64,000 nt of DNA from Craspedostauros australis (GCA_026770025.1 JAMXDE010000005.1:682001-746000); one strand, 5' to 3'. Positions 1 through 10,829 are shown, numbered from the stretch's first letter. The notes: generated from the sequence alone by a model not told the origin. Program-made: numbers and translations.

Positions 1-144
1 CGTCAATGGTCGCGTGAAGGCTCCAAGACCAAGGGTCCACAATCTACCTCGCTGACTACGTGGGTTGCTGCTGATACTGATATTGACGCCGCTGAGACTG
101 ATATTGACGCCGCTGAGACTGATGAGGACGATCTTCCGGTTTGA
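1..144 (+). CDS. C-terminal tail of an unidentified acidic protein (partial)
   Basis: Frame 1 is open from the window edge to a TGA at 142-144, giving 47 residues. The tail is acidic and contains a 21-bp unit repeated twice in frame (76-96 and 97-117, peptide TDIDAAE), then a third truncated unit ending in D/E residues. The body of the gene lies upstream of the window, so no function can be assigned. The in-frame repeat and lack of stops support coding, but 47 codons is short and chance is possible. Confidence 0.45.
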   Translation, partial: RQWSREGSKTKGPQSTSLTTWVAADTDIDAAETDIDAAETDEDDLPV

Positions 145-289
145 GACTAGCTGGAGAACCTTGCCTTGGCAATCCTGGCCATTGTCCCTTCGATGCATTC
201 CTTTATGTCACTAGCACCATGCCGCCATACACATTCGCAGCCGTGCTCATGCCGGTTCAGCTGCGTGACGTTGCAAACCCGCTTGCGGC

Positions 290-670
290 TTACAGCGACC
301 GCAGACCCTTGCACAGGAGGACCAACCATCCAACGATCATCATGATGATGCCCATCGGGCAGGTGACGAAGAACACCCAGACCCATCCCCCGCATCCACC
401 CACCGATCCGTCATCATCCCAAAGCGGTTCGTGAGAAACTCCCTCGCAGAGCTTGCCCATCGCGATTGGAAAGATGATGAGGACGACGGATGCCAGCGTC
501 ACCCAGAAGTATTTTCGTCTCATGCGGGACACGGCCTCTCTTCTGCTTGCCATCGCCACCATGCTCTCGTCTCCTGTCAGCGTGAGATCTTCTGCATCCT
601 GCTGCAGTTCCACGACGATCTCTCCGCCCTCATGGTCTCCGGTCGGAAGTTCGGCGTAGTTGGAATCCAT
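290..670 (-). CDS. Small two-pass membrane protein, unknown function
   Basis: This 126-residue protein runs from an ATG at 670 to a TAA at 290. Residues 1-50 are polar and acidic. A basic stretch (SRMRRKY) precedes a first membrane segment at about 53-73 (core LASVVLIIFPIAM). A short loop with paired Asp and Gly follows, then a second membrane segment at about 95-120 (core MGIIMMIVGWLVLL) and a basic end. The layout suggests a hairpin membrane protein with both ends on the same side. I recognise no family. It converges on the partial gene at 1-144. The order of charged, basic and hydrophobic stretches is unlikely by chance, but conservation was not tested. Confidence 0.55.
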   Translation of the reverse strand: MDSNYAELPTGDHEGGEIVVELQQDAEDLTLTGDESMVAMASRREAVSRMRRKYFWVTLASVVLIIFPIAMGKLCEGVSHEPLWDDDGSVGGCGGWVWVFFVTCPMGIIMMIVGWLVLLCKGLRSL

Positions 671-1757
671 CGTTGCTCTTCAATCAAGCTCTTTCCTGTG
701 GTCGTCGTCGTCGTTGTTATTGTCGTTGCCTTTGTTGCGCACGAGTGGATGCGTCCACTTGAATAGATGTTGTCGTCGGTTCGGCGCAGTCCGAATGAAA
801 TGGATTCTGATTTGTTTGCTGCGGTTGTGTTGTGTTCTGTTGTCTTCGTGGTCGTGGTCCTTCTCCTTGTCTTTGTTGTTGGCGTACGAATACGACTAAC
901 ACGCTATTTGCACATGAAAGGGACACGCTCGGATGGTGCTGTATCGAGCTGGTGCATGCGGTGCTCTGAATTATGCTGCGAATACAACCAAGACAAAGCA
1001 AAGTCGCAGAGTACGAGCTATGGTATGTTCTTTCACTTCCAACATGGGCCGCAGCCTTCCTCTCCCTCTTTGTTTCTCCCCTGGGCTCTCTGGCTTCGCC
1101 GTCAACGGCAACAGGCAGCTCCCTGTTCCCACCACAAAACGAAGCGGCGCAACACGGTTCAATCCATCACGACGAACGAGAAGGAAGTCGCGAAATGAGA
1201 ACGATGGGAAAATATTCGATCAAACGAGTCAACCACGACCAAGCCAAACACCTTCGACCTTCGCAAGTACACGGGCATACGGACAGACCGCGCAAAGAAC
1301 AAAAAGCGCAGAAATCTGGTGGTTGGGGATTGGCGCCAAAACACCCATCAAGCCATCAAATCAACAACAAATGACAGCGAGAGAGTGACCAAGGGGAGGA
1401 CCGTGACGAGAACAGTAGGCAGACCAACTCCGTTTTCCTTTCGAGAAGGCATCATCAGCACTCATCGGAACGTTGCTCTTGTTCTGTCGAATGCAGATTG
1501 AAAAGGGCAAGGCACCGCACAAGGCATCCGGTCACATCGACAAACCATACATCTGCACGAACGTCGCCCATCGCGCAGATCGGCAGAGAGACAACACACC
1601 TCTAATACCGACTCTGCGACTATTGCCTCCTCATCCTCGCAGTGCCATTCATCCAAACGGTCGAGCAAGGAGGATCGCAGGATAAAAAAGACAGCCACAT
1701 CAATCAATAGCTGCTGCTGAATCGACAAGTTCAAATTCGTCCAGCCAAATCGCAGCC
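671..1757. other. Intergenic region, no gene seen
   Basis: About 1.1 kb between the minus-strand membrane protein and the plus-strand oxygenase; it should hold both divergent promoters. It is rich in GT- and CT-biased low-complexity sequence near 700-870. The open frames here lack domain character and overlap each other on both strands, so none is called. Confidence 0.5.
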
Positions 1758-3107
1758 ATGTGGATACGGCCACTCAACGGCGAGCTCTCTCACGCAAACA
1801 CCGATGGGTGCAATGTCAAGGCCCTCGTTACGAGCATGCTTGGCATGATCATCGTCATGACCCTGGGGATGGCAGGCAATTCCGATGCATTCGTCCCGAA
1901 TCCGTCCTTCACAAGCAGAAGCTATCGTCCGGGAACCCAATGCGGCGTGAGGATCCAGCAACAGGCATCAAGGGAGCGCACCAAGTTCAACCTCGATGAT
2001 GATCTTCCCGAGTCAACGTACACGCCGCTGATGCAGGCCGATTGCTCACAGGTGGCAACCGAAGTCCGCAAGGTGTACGATGCATTGTTCAATGACCCTC
2101 GCGAGCCGAATGGCAGGCGCTTCATCTTCGACCCTTGGTACGTCACCTGCGGAGATCAGGGCACGAAGAAGAAGGTGTACGAAATCAACGCAGGCACCAA
2201 GTCGAACGGGGCAGCAACCGCGGAAGGTTCCACGGAAGACTCCGCATCTGCCGCTGAGAAGCAGGTGCAGTACTCGCTGAAGCGAGCGCAGCTGTCTCAG
2301 TTGCTTGACAACGACGCTCTCTACTCCGCCTTGGTGAACAAGCTCACCGAGTTGGGAATGAGCGTCGGATGCACCTGCATCACGCCGCCCTGGATATCGC
2401 TCTACGTCGATGGAGATCGGCAGAACTTTCATTCCGACGCCGCGAACGGTCCGTTGGCATACGTCCTGTCAATCACGAGCAATGATGACTACGGCCTCCA
2501 CTTCCAAGGAGGCGAGACGATGATGGTGCAGCCGAAGATCCTGGACTACTGGAGAGACTACGACGAGTCCGTCGGGCTCGAGACGCCATCGATCCTGGAA
2601 TTCCACCCGCCGATCTTCGGCCGATGCATCGCATTCGACCCACGCGTCCCTCATGGCGTCACGGAGGTCAGAGGAACGCGAGATCCTCGCCATGGACGCG
2701 TGGTGATCCATGGCTGGTTCTCCGAGCCCGAGACCGTCTTCATCGGTGACATGTTCGACACCAACGAGTCCCTGAAGCTGGACACCTTGCGGCAGCTCGA
2801 CAGCTTGATGGAGCCTCTCATCGATTCGTTGGGCGGAGGTGACATTGGCCGGGTCATGGGGTACCTGGCCGTGAAGGTGGAGATCGGGAGCCAAGGTCGC
2901 GTTGAAAGCTTGACGAGCGTGTGCGACACCCTCATTGCCGATCCTGAGGATTCTCGCGGAGTCATCGGGGAGGACATGGAGGGCCGCGAAGTCATCGAAG
3001 ACCCCGTCAGCGACGTCAAGCTCACAGTCAACGAGAACCTGAAGCTCCTACAGGTCCCCGAGCAGGCCGCAGGCGGAATCATCATCGTCCCATTCATGTT
3101 TTCGTAG
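1758..3107 (+). CDS. Plastid-targeted 2OG-Fe(II) oxygenase-like protein
   Basis: This is an intronless 449-residue protein. A hydrophobic signal at about 20-44 ends in SDAF-VPNPSF, matching the diatom plastid motif with Phe at +1 of the predicted cleavage site, followed by a Ser/Arg-rich transit-like stretch. A double-stranded beta-helix dioxygenase pattern lies further in: His225-x-Asp227 (NFHSDA), distal His299 (VPHGV) and a 2-oxoglutarate-type Arg near 314 (HGRVVIHGW). All four expected cofactor-binding residues are therefore present. The substrate is unknown; the family includes protein and small-molecule hydroxylases. Residues 145-175 are a low-complexity insert rich in Ala, Ser and Glu. 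The first ATG (1758) is preferred because it keeps the signal intact, although Met codons inside the signal are possible starts. It ends in TAG, showing TAG acts as a stop here. Confidence 0.8.
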   Translation: MWIRPLNGELSHANTDGCNVKALVTSMLGMIIVMTLGMAGNSDAFVPNPSFTSRSYRPGTQCGVRIQQQASRERTKFNLDDDLPESTYTPLMQADCSQVATEVRKVYDALFNDPREPNGRRFIFDPWYVTCGDQGTKKKVYEINAGTKSNGAATAEGSTEDSASAAEKQVQYSLKRAQLSQLLDNDALYSALVNKLTELGMSVGCTCITPPWISLYVDGDRQNFHSDAANGPLAYVLSITSNDDYGLHFQGGETMMVQPKILDYWRDYDESVGLETPSILEFHPPIFGRCIAFDPRVPHGVTEVRGTRDPRHGRVVIHGWFSEPETVFIGDMFDTNESLKLDTLRQLDSLMEPLIDSLGGGDIGRVMGYLAVKVEIGSQGRVESLTSVCDTLIADPEDSRGVIGEDMEGREVIEDPVSDVKLTVNENLKLLQVPEQAAGGIIIVPFMFS

Positions 3108-3980
3108 ATCGTCCGGATCATCCTCAACTTTTCCACTCGACTCTACTCGTGCACGAGCTTGCTCCTTTCTTTGTCCTCGCGTCCCAGAAGAACCTTCGTC
3201 GCGCAAGCCCCGTTCTTCTCAAGCAATGTCGATTTGTCGAAGTCCATCACGCTATTGCAGTATGTACTACTCCACTGAAGCTTGCATGGTAGGAGCGTGT
3301 GGGCGCGGACATGGCACGGAATATCGTAACAGAGCGCATGAAAGCAACAAGCAACACACGAGAAGGCACCGCACAGAATTGAAGTCGTGAATAGCACGCA
3401 ATAAGAAACGCTCGAGCGAGTCGATGAAGACCTTGAAATGGACAGTCTAACCGTAGATCTGCGATTTCCAAAATAATCACATATTCATAATCCTCGAAGT
3501 CTCTTCATGTATGGTGGGCCCTTTCAGCCCATATTATATAATAGAAAAGTTTGGTTCTTTTTTAAGGTTTATGGGCCGATCAATGTGTTCATTCTGGTCA
3601 CGTGGGTCCAACAGCGCAACATTCCTTGTTGTTTGCCGAAGGGACCATGTTGTTCTGACAAAGAGCGATACCGTGTCCTCCCATAAATCCGTCACCAGCA
3701 CAAGCACACGCACTCCTGGACAGATACCGACAAAGACAACAACACACACACCACTCAACACCATACTCGAGCACATCAACAACAGACATCGAATTGCCAC
3801 GCATACTCAGCACACAGTGCATGGCACTCATACTATTACAAGCTATTGAAGACACACCATCGATATCTCTGCCATAAGTAGCTCAGACTACACACTTCCT
3901 CGACAGCCAATCCAACGCCAATCGTCCAACGTCCAACGTCCAACGTCAATCGTCCAGCAACCATCGACCATACTCTCAAA
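3108..3980 (+). promoter_or_regulatory. Intergenic region and 5' leader of ankyrin copy A
   Basis: No gene is supported. The last 250 bases (from about 3733) are the probable 5' leader of the ankyrin gene and are shared with the leader of copy B (from about 11680), including a CA-rich stretch and a short tandem array of CGTCCAA units at about 3920-3955. Shared non-coding sequence shows that the duplication carried the promoter side of the gene. Confidence 0.5.
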
Positions 3981-5000
3981 ATGCCGAGTGTTACGAACAA
4001 ACAACTCCTTGATGCTGCCAAGGCAGGTGACTTGTCAGTGTTGAAGGAGTGGAAGAAGCAGAACAAGAAGACACAAGTTGATGTCAACAAGGTTACAAAC
4101 TACGATGGTTGGACTCCCCTTCATTGGGCGTGCTACTGCGGCCACCTGGAGTGTGCGGAGTACCTCATCGAATCATGTGGGGCGAACATCAACCGCAGCG
4201 CCAACAATGGTTGGACTCCCCTTCATTTGGCATGCATGCGTGGCCACCTGGAGTGTGTTGCGTACCTCGTTGCATCAGCCAATGCCAATGTCAACATCCA
4301 AGACAAAAAAGGTGACACTCCCCTTCATTATACATGCTCGTACGACCAGCTGGAGTGCGCGAAGTACCTCATCGAATCATGTGGGGCAAACATCAACTGC
4401 AAAAACAAAAAAGATGAAACTCCCCTTCATCGGGCATGCATGGACGGAAGGCTGGAGTGTGCGGAGTACCTCATCGAATCATGTGGGGCGGACGTCAACT
4501 ACAGAGACAACAAAGGTACTACTCCCCTTCATCGGGCATGCTCCAATGGCCAGCTGAAGTGTGTGAAGTACCTCATCAAATCTTGTGGAGCGAACATCAA
4601 CTGCAGAGACAACAAAGGTTCTACTCCCCTTCATCACGCATGCATGAACGGAAGGCTGGACGGTATCGCGTACCTCATCGAATCAGCCAATGCTGATTCC
4701 GACATTCAAAACAACGACAACAATACACCCCTCGATTTGATCGATGCACAACTTCGAATCATAATAAAACGTCTCGATCATTTGAGTCGCTGCAACTCAC
4801 AACTGCGGCAGCAGTTGAAAGAGAACAAGCAGGAGAACGAACAACTGAAGCAGCAGTTGGAACAGGAGGAGGAAGAGAAGAAACAGAAGGAACAAGAGAA
4901 TGAACAATCACAAGAACAGTTGGGACAGCAGTTGAAGCGAAAGAGGCAAGAGAATGAACACAAACACAGCAGCAACAAGAGGACCAACATCAACATTTGA
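3981..5000 (+). CDS. Ankyrin-repeat protein, copy A (N-terminal part of a broken ANK-BTB gene)
   Basis: A 339-residue frame starts at an ATG after a leader shared with copy B. After an N-terminal helix (residues 1-44) come six ankyrin repeats of exactly 34 residues (102 bp each, 4113-4724) with the TPLH start and the CAEYLIES helix. A Gln/Glu/Lys-rich coiled coil follows to the end (about 255-335). Ankyrin stacks bind proteins, so a scaffold or adaptor role is likely. The frame stops at a TGA (4998-5000) where copy B reads GGA. Directly downstream lies BTB-coding sequence without its own start, so this is probably the front of an originally longer ANK-coiled coil-BTB protein. It may still be expressed as a short protein. 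Confidence 0.7.
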   Translation: MPSVTNKQLLDAAKAGDLSVLKEWKKQNKKTQVDVNKVTNYDGWTPLHWACYCGHLECAEYLIESCGANINRSANNGWTPLHLACMRGHLECVAYLVASANANVNIQDKKGDTPLHYTCSYDQLECAKYLIESCGANINCKNKKDETPLHRACMDGRLECAEYLIESCGADVNYRDNKGTTPLHRACSNGQLKCVKYLIKSCGANINCRDNKGSTPLHHACMNGRLDGIAYLIESANADSDIQNNDNNTPLDLIDAQLRIIIKRLDHLSRCNSQLRQQLKENKQENEQLKQQLEQEEEEKKQKEQENEQSQEQLGQQLKRKRQENEHKHSSNKRTNINI

Positions 5001-5842
5001 GAAGATCGGCCATATCCTTCCAAACCGACGACAGGACAGACACCATCTTCTTGTGTGAACATGGCGACCAACAACAACCAATCAAGGCAAGCTCTGAAGT
5101 TCTCATCATCACACTCCCATCCATTGAGACACTGATCGACAAAGGAACCCAACTTCACCACGCGAATGATGACGCCCACGATGGAACTGAGCCCATGCAA
5201 GTAACCGTCTCTCTCCCCAACCTTCAACCAAAACACATCCGATACGTCCTCCAATGCATCTACACAGGCTAGATATCCTTTCATGACAGCGTTCGTGACA
5301 ACGCTGCTGCTCACACCGGCACTCATATCGGCGCTCACACCAGCGCTCACCACGATGTAGATGCCTCTCACCAGCCAACTCCCATCCTCACTGGGCAGGA
5401 CGATCTGCAACAGCTGATCCTTGTGGCCAACGAGTTCGGCTTCTGGCGACTCAAGCTTGTTCTGGAAATGGAGTTGGCCCACAAGCATCTCACAGAGGAC
5501 ACCACGATAGATGCGTTGATATTCGCCGATCAACACAACTGTGTGGTGTCGAAGGATACAGCAATGAGAGTGGCAGCTGAAAGTGAGAAAGATATGTTCA
5601 CTCATCTAGATTTAAGCAAACTGATTCTACAACCTCAACTGATGGGAGGTATTCATGTCCTCCGCAGTGGGGGAGCGGAGAGTGGGGGTATCGATGATGA
5701 GTACAGTCGTATGTCCATAATGGAGCTATACAAGGTTGTCGATGAGGACAAGGGTACAGCACAAGTGGATTCGTACATGGATCGGGCAACATTGGTGGAC
5801 TTCGTCCGCTCAATGAGAACCAGCTCTATGAGAGCCAATTGA
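5001..5842 (+). pseudogene. BTB/POZ segment of copy A, disabled
   Basis: Frame 2 encodes a BTB-like fold: a first strand around TDTIFL, the hydrophobic run EVLIITLPS, the IRYVLQCIYTG core, then LQQLILVANEFGFWRLKL and a helical BACK-like part. It is broken three ways. It is one base out of frame with the ankyrin part because of a 1-bp deletion between about 5004 and 5035 relative to copy B. The ankyrin frame stops first at 4998-5000. A TAG at 5270-5272 also interrupts it where copy B has CAG. The BTB begins before any in-frame ATG, so it was once fused to the ankyrin part. Its C-terminus (to 5842) is longer than in copy B and is probably ancestral. Confidence 0.7.
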
Positions 5843-6355
5843 TCCGAAGTGATTGTGGTGGACAGCACTGCCGAGGAAGAGGAGTGAAGTGTCAGACCAT
5901 GCCATACCGTACCAGAAATCTTCCACAAGTGAACGCATGACAGAATTGAGTTGATGGATAAAACTAGTCGTCAGAATAGTCATTAGGATAGTAACTATGT
6001 GAAAGGAGGTGGAGCAACTTGAGATCCAATCATTGAATGGTGCGTCCGCCATGCCTTCACCGTCGCCTTTGGTGATGTGCACAGCATGCTGCTCTATGCA
6101 CTCCTGTATCGTTCGCAGCGCGGTCTGGTTGGGCCGCGAGATATGCATAATCTTCTGTGCATGAATTGCAGATGATCCCGGTTGGCGTATGGCATGCTGC
6201 TGTGCATCATCATTTGCCAATGCGACATGAAGACGATGATTCAGCCACCGCTGTCATCGTCGTGGTCGTCATTGCCGATCATATGGTTTCCGCATTTGTT
6301 TGTTTCGTTGGTGTGGAAGGAGGTGCGTGGGAAACGATGGCAGACCCCGCTGGCG

Positions 6356-6803
6356 TCATGCATGGCTTGTAGAACTCGAATCCAACGTGACGGAGCGGGA
6401 TGTACTACGGCTGTCAGCTTGTTGGTGGTGGTGGTGCTGCAGTTCGTGCATGATGTCGCGCAGGGCACAAGCGCATGCCAACAGCTGCTGTATGGTTTTC
6501 GATATGGCGGACCAAGATGACGAGCCATGGGAGAAGTTGCCGATGTCATTGCACACGATTTCAGTAATGGTGGATCCAGTGAGACAGAGGCACTGTCTCA
6601 TCGTTTGCGGTTTGTGGCGGAGATGCATCTCTTTGAGCATCGGTATGAACAGGCGTGGCTGGTTGTGGTGCGTGTTGTGGAAACTGAGGAACATCTCCGA
6701 ACAACAGGCTCTGCAGGTCTCGGGAAAGTCGCTGCGCCCGATCTCACGGATGCACCTGTCCAACATGTGTTGAATCTCCGTTTCCGACACCGCATCGTAC
6801 GTT
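6356..6803 (-). other. Possible exon of a minus-strand gene, repeated at 14.4 kb
   Basis: An open minus-strand stretch with no ATG at its start begins just after a TAA. Its first 30 codons (SETEIQHMLDRCIREIGRSD) match the minus-strand stretch at 14489 and below (ETETQDLLDEFTHEIRRTD). Because the two copies differ yet keep an amphipathic helix pattern, coding in this frame is plausible. The later part is rich in His and Ser. A candidate first exon lies upstream at 7153-6926, but I could not find a convincing splice junction. Function unknown; it may be decayed. Confidence 0.3.
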
Positions 6804-6925
6804 TACGTGCGTGCGCGCGGCTGCTGATGACTTGAATCCAGACCGCACCACGAGCCATGGCATGTCTTGCCGTTGCTGTTGGTTCTGTTGTTGGCGCTGC
6901 CATTGCCCATGTCCCAAGCCCATCT

Positions 6926-7153
6926 TTACTCCGGAGCAGTTGGTGTGGTATCTTCCTTTCGGATGTCGCTGAGCGATGTGGCACGTTGGAGATCACTGTT
7001 CGTCGCCGCTTGCCATTCATCATCTGTATCAGCGTCATCGTCGTTGGCATCATCACAGTCTCTTGCCATGACCGCCTTCGTTGATTCTGGTTGGCGTGCC
7101 ATATGTTGCGCAGCCGCTGCTTGCTTGATTACTTCATTGCTTGATTTCTTCAT
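6926..7153 (-). other. Candidate first exon of a minus-strand gene
   Basis: From an ATG at 7153 the minus strand encodes 75 residues: a Lys/Ala-rich helix, an Asp-rich acidic patch (DDANDDDADTDDEW), then a polar tail. The frame ends at a TAA, but a GTAAAG donor-like site overlaps the last codons, so it could be the first exon of a gene continuing towards 6.8 kb. There is no recognisable domain. Support is compositional only. Confidence 0.25.
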
Positions 7154-7546
7154 TGCTTGACAGCCAATGTCTCAGTGTTGGCTGATACCTCCATCAATGC
7201 AAACATAGTCAAGCCATTTCATCTCTCTTGCTCTCTCTTGTTGTGTTGGTGTTGTTTGATGGATCATGGGTGCAAAATCGAAGATTCGTTGGTTTGGGTG
7301 GTGTCAAGAATTTTTGGCACGTTTGTTGAGCACTCGTCTGTCTGCCATCCGTATTTCATTCAACCAATGACGCACACAAGCACTCGCAACCAACATCACC
7401 TCTCTGTTCTCTTCATCCAGCGCAACTCTGTTCGAAGATGGTGATGGCGATGGCGACCACTCCAATGACGCCGCATCCCTTCACATTGGTACCACCACCA
7501 ACACCACCACCAACAACACAAACAGTCAGACAAACAATCAGACAAG

Positions 7547-9875
7547 ATGATGAGTCATCGACATCCAAGAGGAACTGTGGGAAGGCTCGCCAGTTGCTCC
7601 GTACCCTTGACCCACCCGTCGTACGATTATGAGTATTACTATGGAACCTTCCATGAGCGCGATCTACTCTGGGAGTTGTCACAGCAAAGCGTCCAGCCTG
7701 ATAGATACTCTGTTCGAACCTTCGTCCAGCCCGTGCGCTCATGACAATCGAAGTTGCTGGAAGAGGACGGTGACAGACTGATAGCAGAGAAGAACATAGA
7801 GACCAAGCAACCTCAACAGGCCGACACGAAATCAAAGGCGAGCAAGCCCACCAGCGTTGCCAAAGAGGCCAAAGCAGCTGCAAAATCAGGTGGTCGTGCG
7901 AGTGTCAGCACAGATACACCAAGCAGGGCCAATAGAAGGACAGCCAAAGATGCGAAAGCTTCGGCTGTGAAACGATCACGTGCGAAGAGTCTGGAGATGC
8001 TCGACATGCAAGCTCACGAGATGTCATTCAGCTCCCTTGATCCCAACAAGTTCATCAACAACGAATCGATGCCGGTGCCAATCACCCCAGGTGGACTCAG
8101 CTTCGCCACAGCCCCAGCACTTGGCGCAACCCGCGAATAGAGCAGTCAAGACAAGATGATGCTTGCGCAGAGTCGGAGACGCAGGCCAAGGACACAACCG
8201 AATTCCAACGGAACGACCAGCAGCGACAAATCGAGGAGCAAGAGTTTGGAATTCTTGAAGGATGGACACAACATGCCAGGCACATCAGACACACCAGGCA
8301 CATTGAGCGCAGCCAGCACCCCGGCTCTACCTCGAGTGGCGACAACGGAGACGTCACGCAGCAAGAGCCTGGAGTCACTCTCCAATCTGACCAAGTCTCC
8401 ACGACGACGACGATGATGACAACGTCGACGTTGCAACAAGTGCTGCTGCAACGAATGGTGGAAGAAGCTTGGCGGCCCCTGTCACGCCTGGCGGTTGGAG
8501 CGCGGCATCTACACCAGCCCCGTTCAGCCACATACATGAATAGAGACAACAGTCTTCGTCGTTGAACAAGCGCAGGTCGACGTTGGAAAGCATCCTCAAG
8601 GCCAAACGATCATCATTACGTGAAGTGTCGTTGACCAATCCTCTCAAATCGAAGCAACGACCATCTCTCGAATCCCGACCATCGCAATTGGCCGATCTTG
8701 CCTTGACTGAAGCATCCGCAAAGGCGCCATCATCGCCATCATCATCGCCGTCGCCACCGTCATCATCATCACAGTCCAAATCCAAACTCAATCTTCAACA
8801 GTTCGAACGCAACCACGGAGGTGTCTCGGCCACAACCCCAAGCCCCTTCCAGTCCTGGAGCCTTGAGTTTGGGAATCGAATTGCAATCGAGCAAGAAGGA
8901 ATGAGGGGCTCCTTCTCACAACAGATCTGCATGCAGTTCGTTGCGCCCAAGTGAAGACTCAAAGCAACAACGTTCATGCGGAAAAAGCACGGATGCTCTG
9001 TGCGAGGCGATCAAGGAAAGGCAAGGATCTCCAAGGTGGTTGGCAATGGGCCCCGACGCCACCACTCCAGCAAAACAAGAGGCTCGTCATCACCATTGAT
9101 ATTACCATCGAGATCACCGTCGCCACGGCATCGGCGGAGAAGCGCACAGCACACCAGTGGCAAGCCGCACTCGACATCGTCAAGATCAAAGAGTGTGGAG
9201 CGTTCGACATCATTGCGTCATCATCGTGACGGAGCAATTCACACATCCTCCTCTGGAAGAAGCTGCCGCTCGTCATCGGCGCCGATTCGTCGAAGCCCGT
9301 CCGATCGCGGCCGTAGAAGAACTGCGCAAGTATCGATGGACTCATCGCCATCATCACGGCGACAAGGAACATCTGGCAGTTCGGATGATATGGACGCAGC
9401 CTCGCGTTCACGCGAAACCAACTCAAATGCGCATTCCACTGGTACTGGTTTGTAACGGCGCAAGGGTTCACCTTCCAGAAAGCATGCCCAAGGAAGTTCG
9501 CGAAGACCAAATCAACGTGGCCGCAGCCAATCGACACCATGTGGCGAAGATCAACGCAGGAAGTTCTCCCATGAACGATCATCATCGGCGCGACAACGAA
9601 GCAGATCAAGAGGATATCGAAATTGCAGTGTCGAACAGCACAGCAATGAGCGAGATGAAGATGGACGGCATTGCAAGGAACGTTCGTCATCACGCGGGGC
9701 CCTTCAATCAAATCGCCGTGGACGAAGCAGATCATCGACACGCGATGCTGTCTACCATGAGAAGCTGTCCGGCACAAAGCCACTGCAACTCACACCAAAG
9801 AAAGCGGTCAGGAGCAAGAACGCGTCTCAGTACCGCGATCGCTCGATGAATGGCACCAAAACTCCCGCCCTGTGA
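7547..9875 (+). pseudogene. Arg/Ser/Lys-rich low-complexity protein gene, decayed
   Basis: Coding-like sequence runs through two frames with several stops. Frame 2 is open from ATG 7547 and is interrupted by TGA 7742-7744 and a TAG shortly after 8138, reaching about 8416. After a shift, frame 3 continues to 9875, interrupted by TAG near 8543, TGA 8952-8954 and TAA 9453-9455. Protein character persists across the stops: recurring SRSKSLE-type motifs (near 7990, 8240, 8370, 9190), a repeated VTPGG..A..TPA block (near 8070 and 8480), and Arg/Ser dipeptide stretches in the last 400 bases. Several stops are one C-to-T change from Arg or Gln codons. A multi-exon gene is possible, but the stops do not sit in good introns. 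The product would have been a basic, disordered protein, perhaps RNA- or cytoskeleton-associated (inference). Confidence 0.5.
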
Positions 9876-10095
9876 TGCATCACGACATGATGGGATGGAA
9901 TGAGATGAGATGGATGGGCCACTCCGTACTCGTATCATACTCATAGAGGTGTGGTAGATCCACGTCCCTGTAATGTAATACACCTACGAATGGATTGTAA
10001 TGTTCTATGATATGTAGGATTGGAACAGTACCGCATACACTATATCTGCTTGTGCAATAGAACACTGTGACGAAGTCACCGGATGTTCCAAGAGA
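9876..10095. other. Short non-coding stretch
   Basis: AT-richer sequence after the Arg/Ser-rich pseudogene. Nothing recognisable was found. Confidence 0.4.
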
Positions 10096-10829
10096 TTGAA
10101 GGGCTGGATACTGCTCCCACGCTGCCTCCGCCCTGTCTACGACAACTCTGGTCCGCTCTCTGCGGTGCATACCCGCACAGGGATGTTGCCGATGTCATTC
10201 ACAAGCAGATTGGACGTCCGTGGTTCCATGCACACTCCGCCATCAGCATCCTTGTTGGTTCGTTGCTCAGACAATGGACACATGGCAGCACCATTGTCAC
10301 AAGCCGTGCGGTCGTCGCGGTGCAGTCGTCACCCTGCCGCCGGATTCGCACCCAATGCAATCTACTCCAAGTCACACGCTGCCAAGCCGATTCAAAGCTA
10401 CAGTGCCGATGCCAGCCAATCCAAGTTGCTGGAAGAGACGATCTACTACGAGCACATGGCGAACAAGGCAGAGGGAGATGGTGAGAAGCCGCGAGGAGCC
10501 TGGTTGCTGCGCGGTTCCATCGACCGTCCGGTATCACGCTATCGTTTTCATCTTTCCCGGAGTTGCACTTCCGCCATTACGCCAAAACTGCAGTCGAGAC
10601 CCTCACCAAGTCCCAGGAGGAGCGATCACTTGCTGTTGAAGCAACAAATGCCAGGGTCGCCATCCATTCCAATCTTCGAAGCGACCAGTGCCAGTGTGGC
10701 GGAAAGACAAGAACCGACGAGCTAGCGCAGTCCAAGCATCCAGAGAGCTTGGTGAGCAAAAGAAGAAACCAACGAACCAACGAGCAATCCCATGCAGAGT
10801 GCGAGTACTGTATTGCGGATCATGGTTGA
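10096..10829 (+). pseudogene. Gene fragment of unknown type
   Basis: Two overlapping plus-strand frames (about 10096-10725 and 10563-10829) look like one protein split by a frameshift near 10560: ASQSKLLEETIYYEHMANK in the first frame and HYAKTAVETLTKSQEERSLA in the second, both helical and charged. The 21 bases at 10417-10437 match 7745-7765 in 20 positions (peptide QSKLLEE), so the fragment may share ancestry with the Arg/Ser-rich pseudogene. No family recognised. Confidence 0.3.

Larger units (their letters stand above)
3733..6830. repeat. Segmental duplication, copy A (ANK-BTB locus)
   Basis: This block matches 11680-14510 through the 5' leader, ankyrin repeats, Gln/Glu-rich coiled coil and BTB segment. 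It then matches again at 6640-6830 versus about 14345-14510. The stretch 5780-6640 has no counterpart in copy B, so it was deleted there or inserted here. Ankyrin unit number also differs, 6 against 13. Boundaries are approximate because alignment was by eye. Confidence 0.7.

Noticed and set aside
5270-5272. Reassignment of UAG (and other stops) to Gln
   Set aside because: Clear genes such as the 2OG oxygenase, UMP synthase and FAD oxidoreductase end in TAG, so TAG is a normal stop.
5810-6220. 136-codon minus-strand frame
   Set aside because: Starts at a non-ATG, overlaps the BTB tail antisense, and has no counterpart in copy B.
8974-9783. 269-codon minus-strand frame
   Set aside because: Antisense of the Arg/Ser-rich pseudogene; the Cys/His/Met pattern is what such codons give when complemented.
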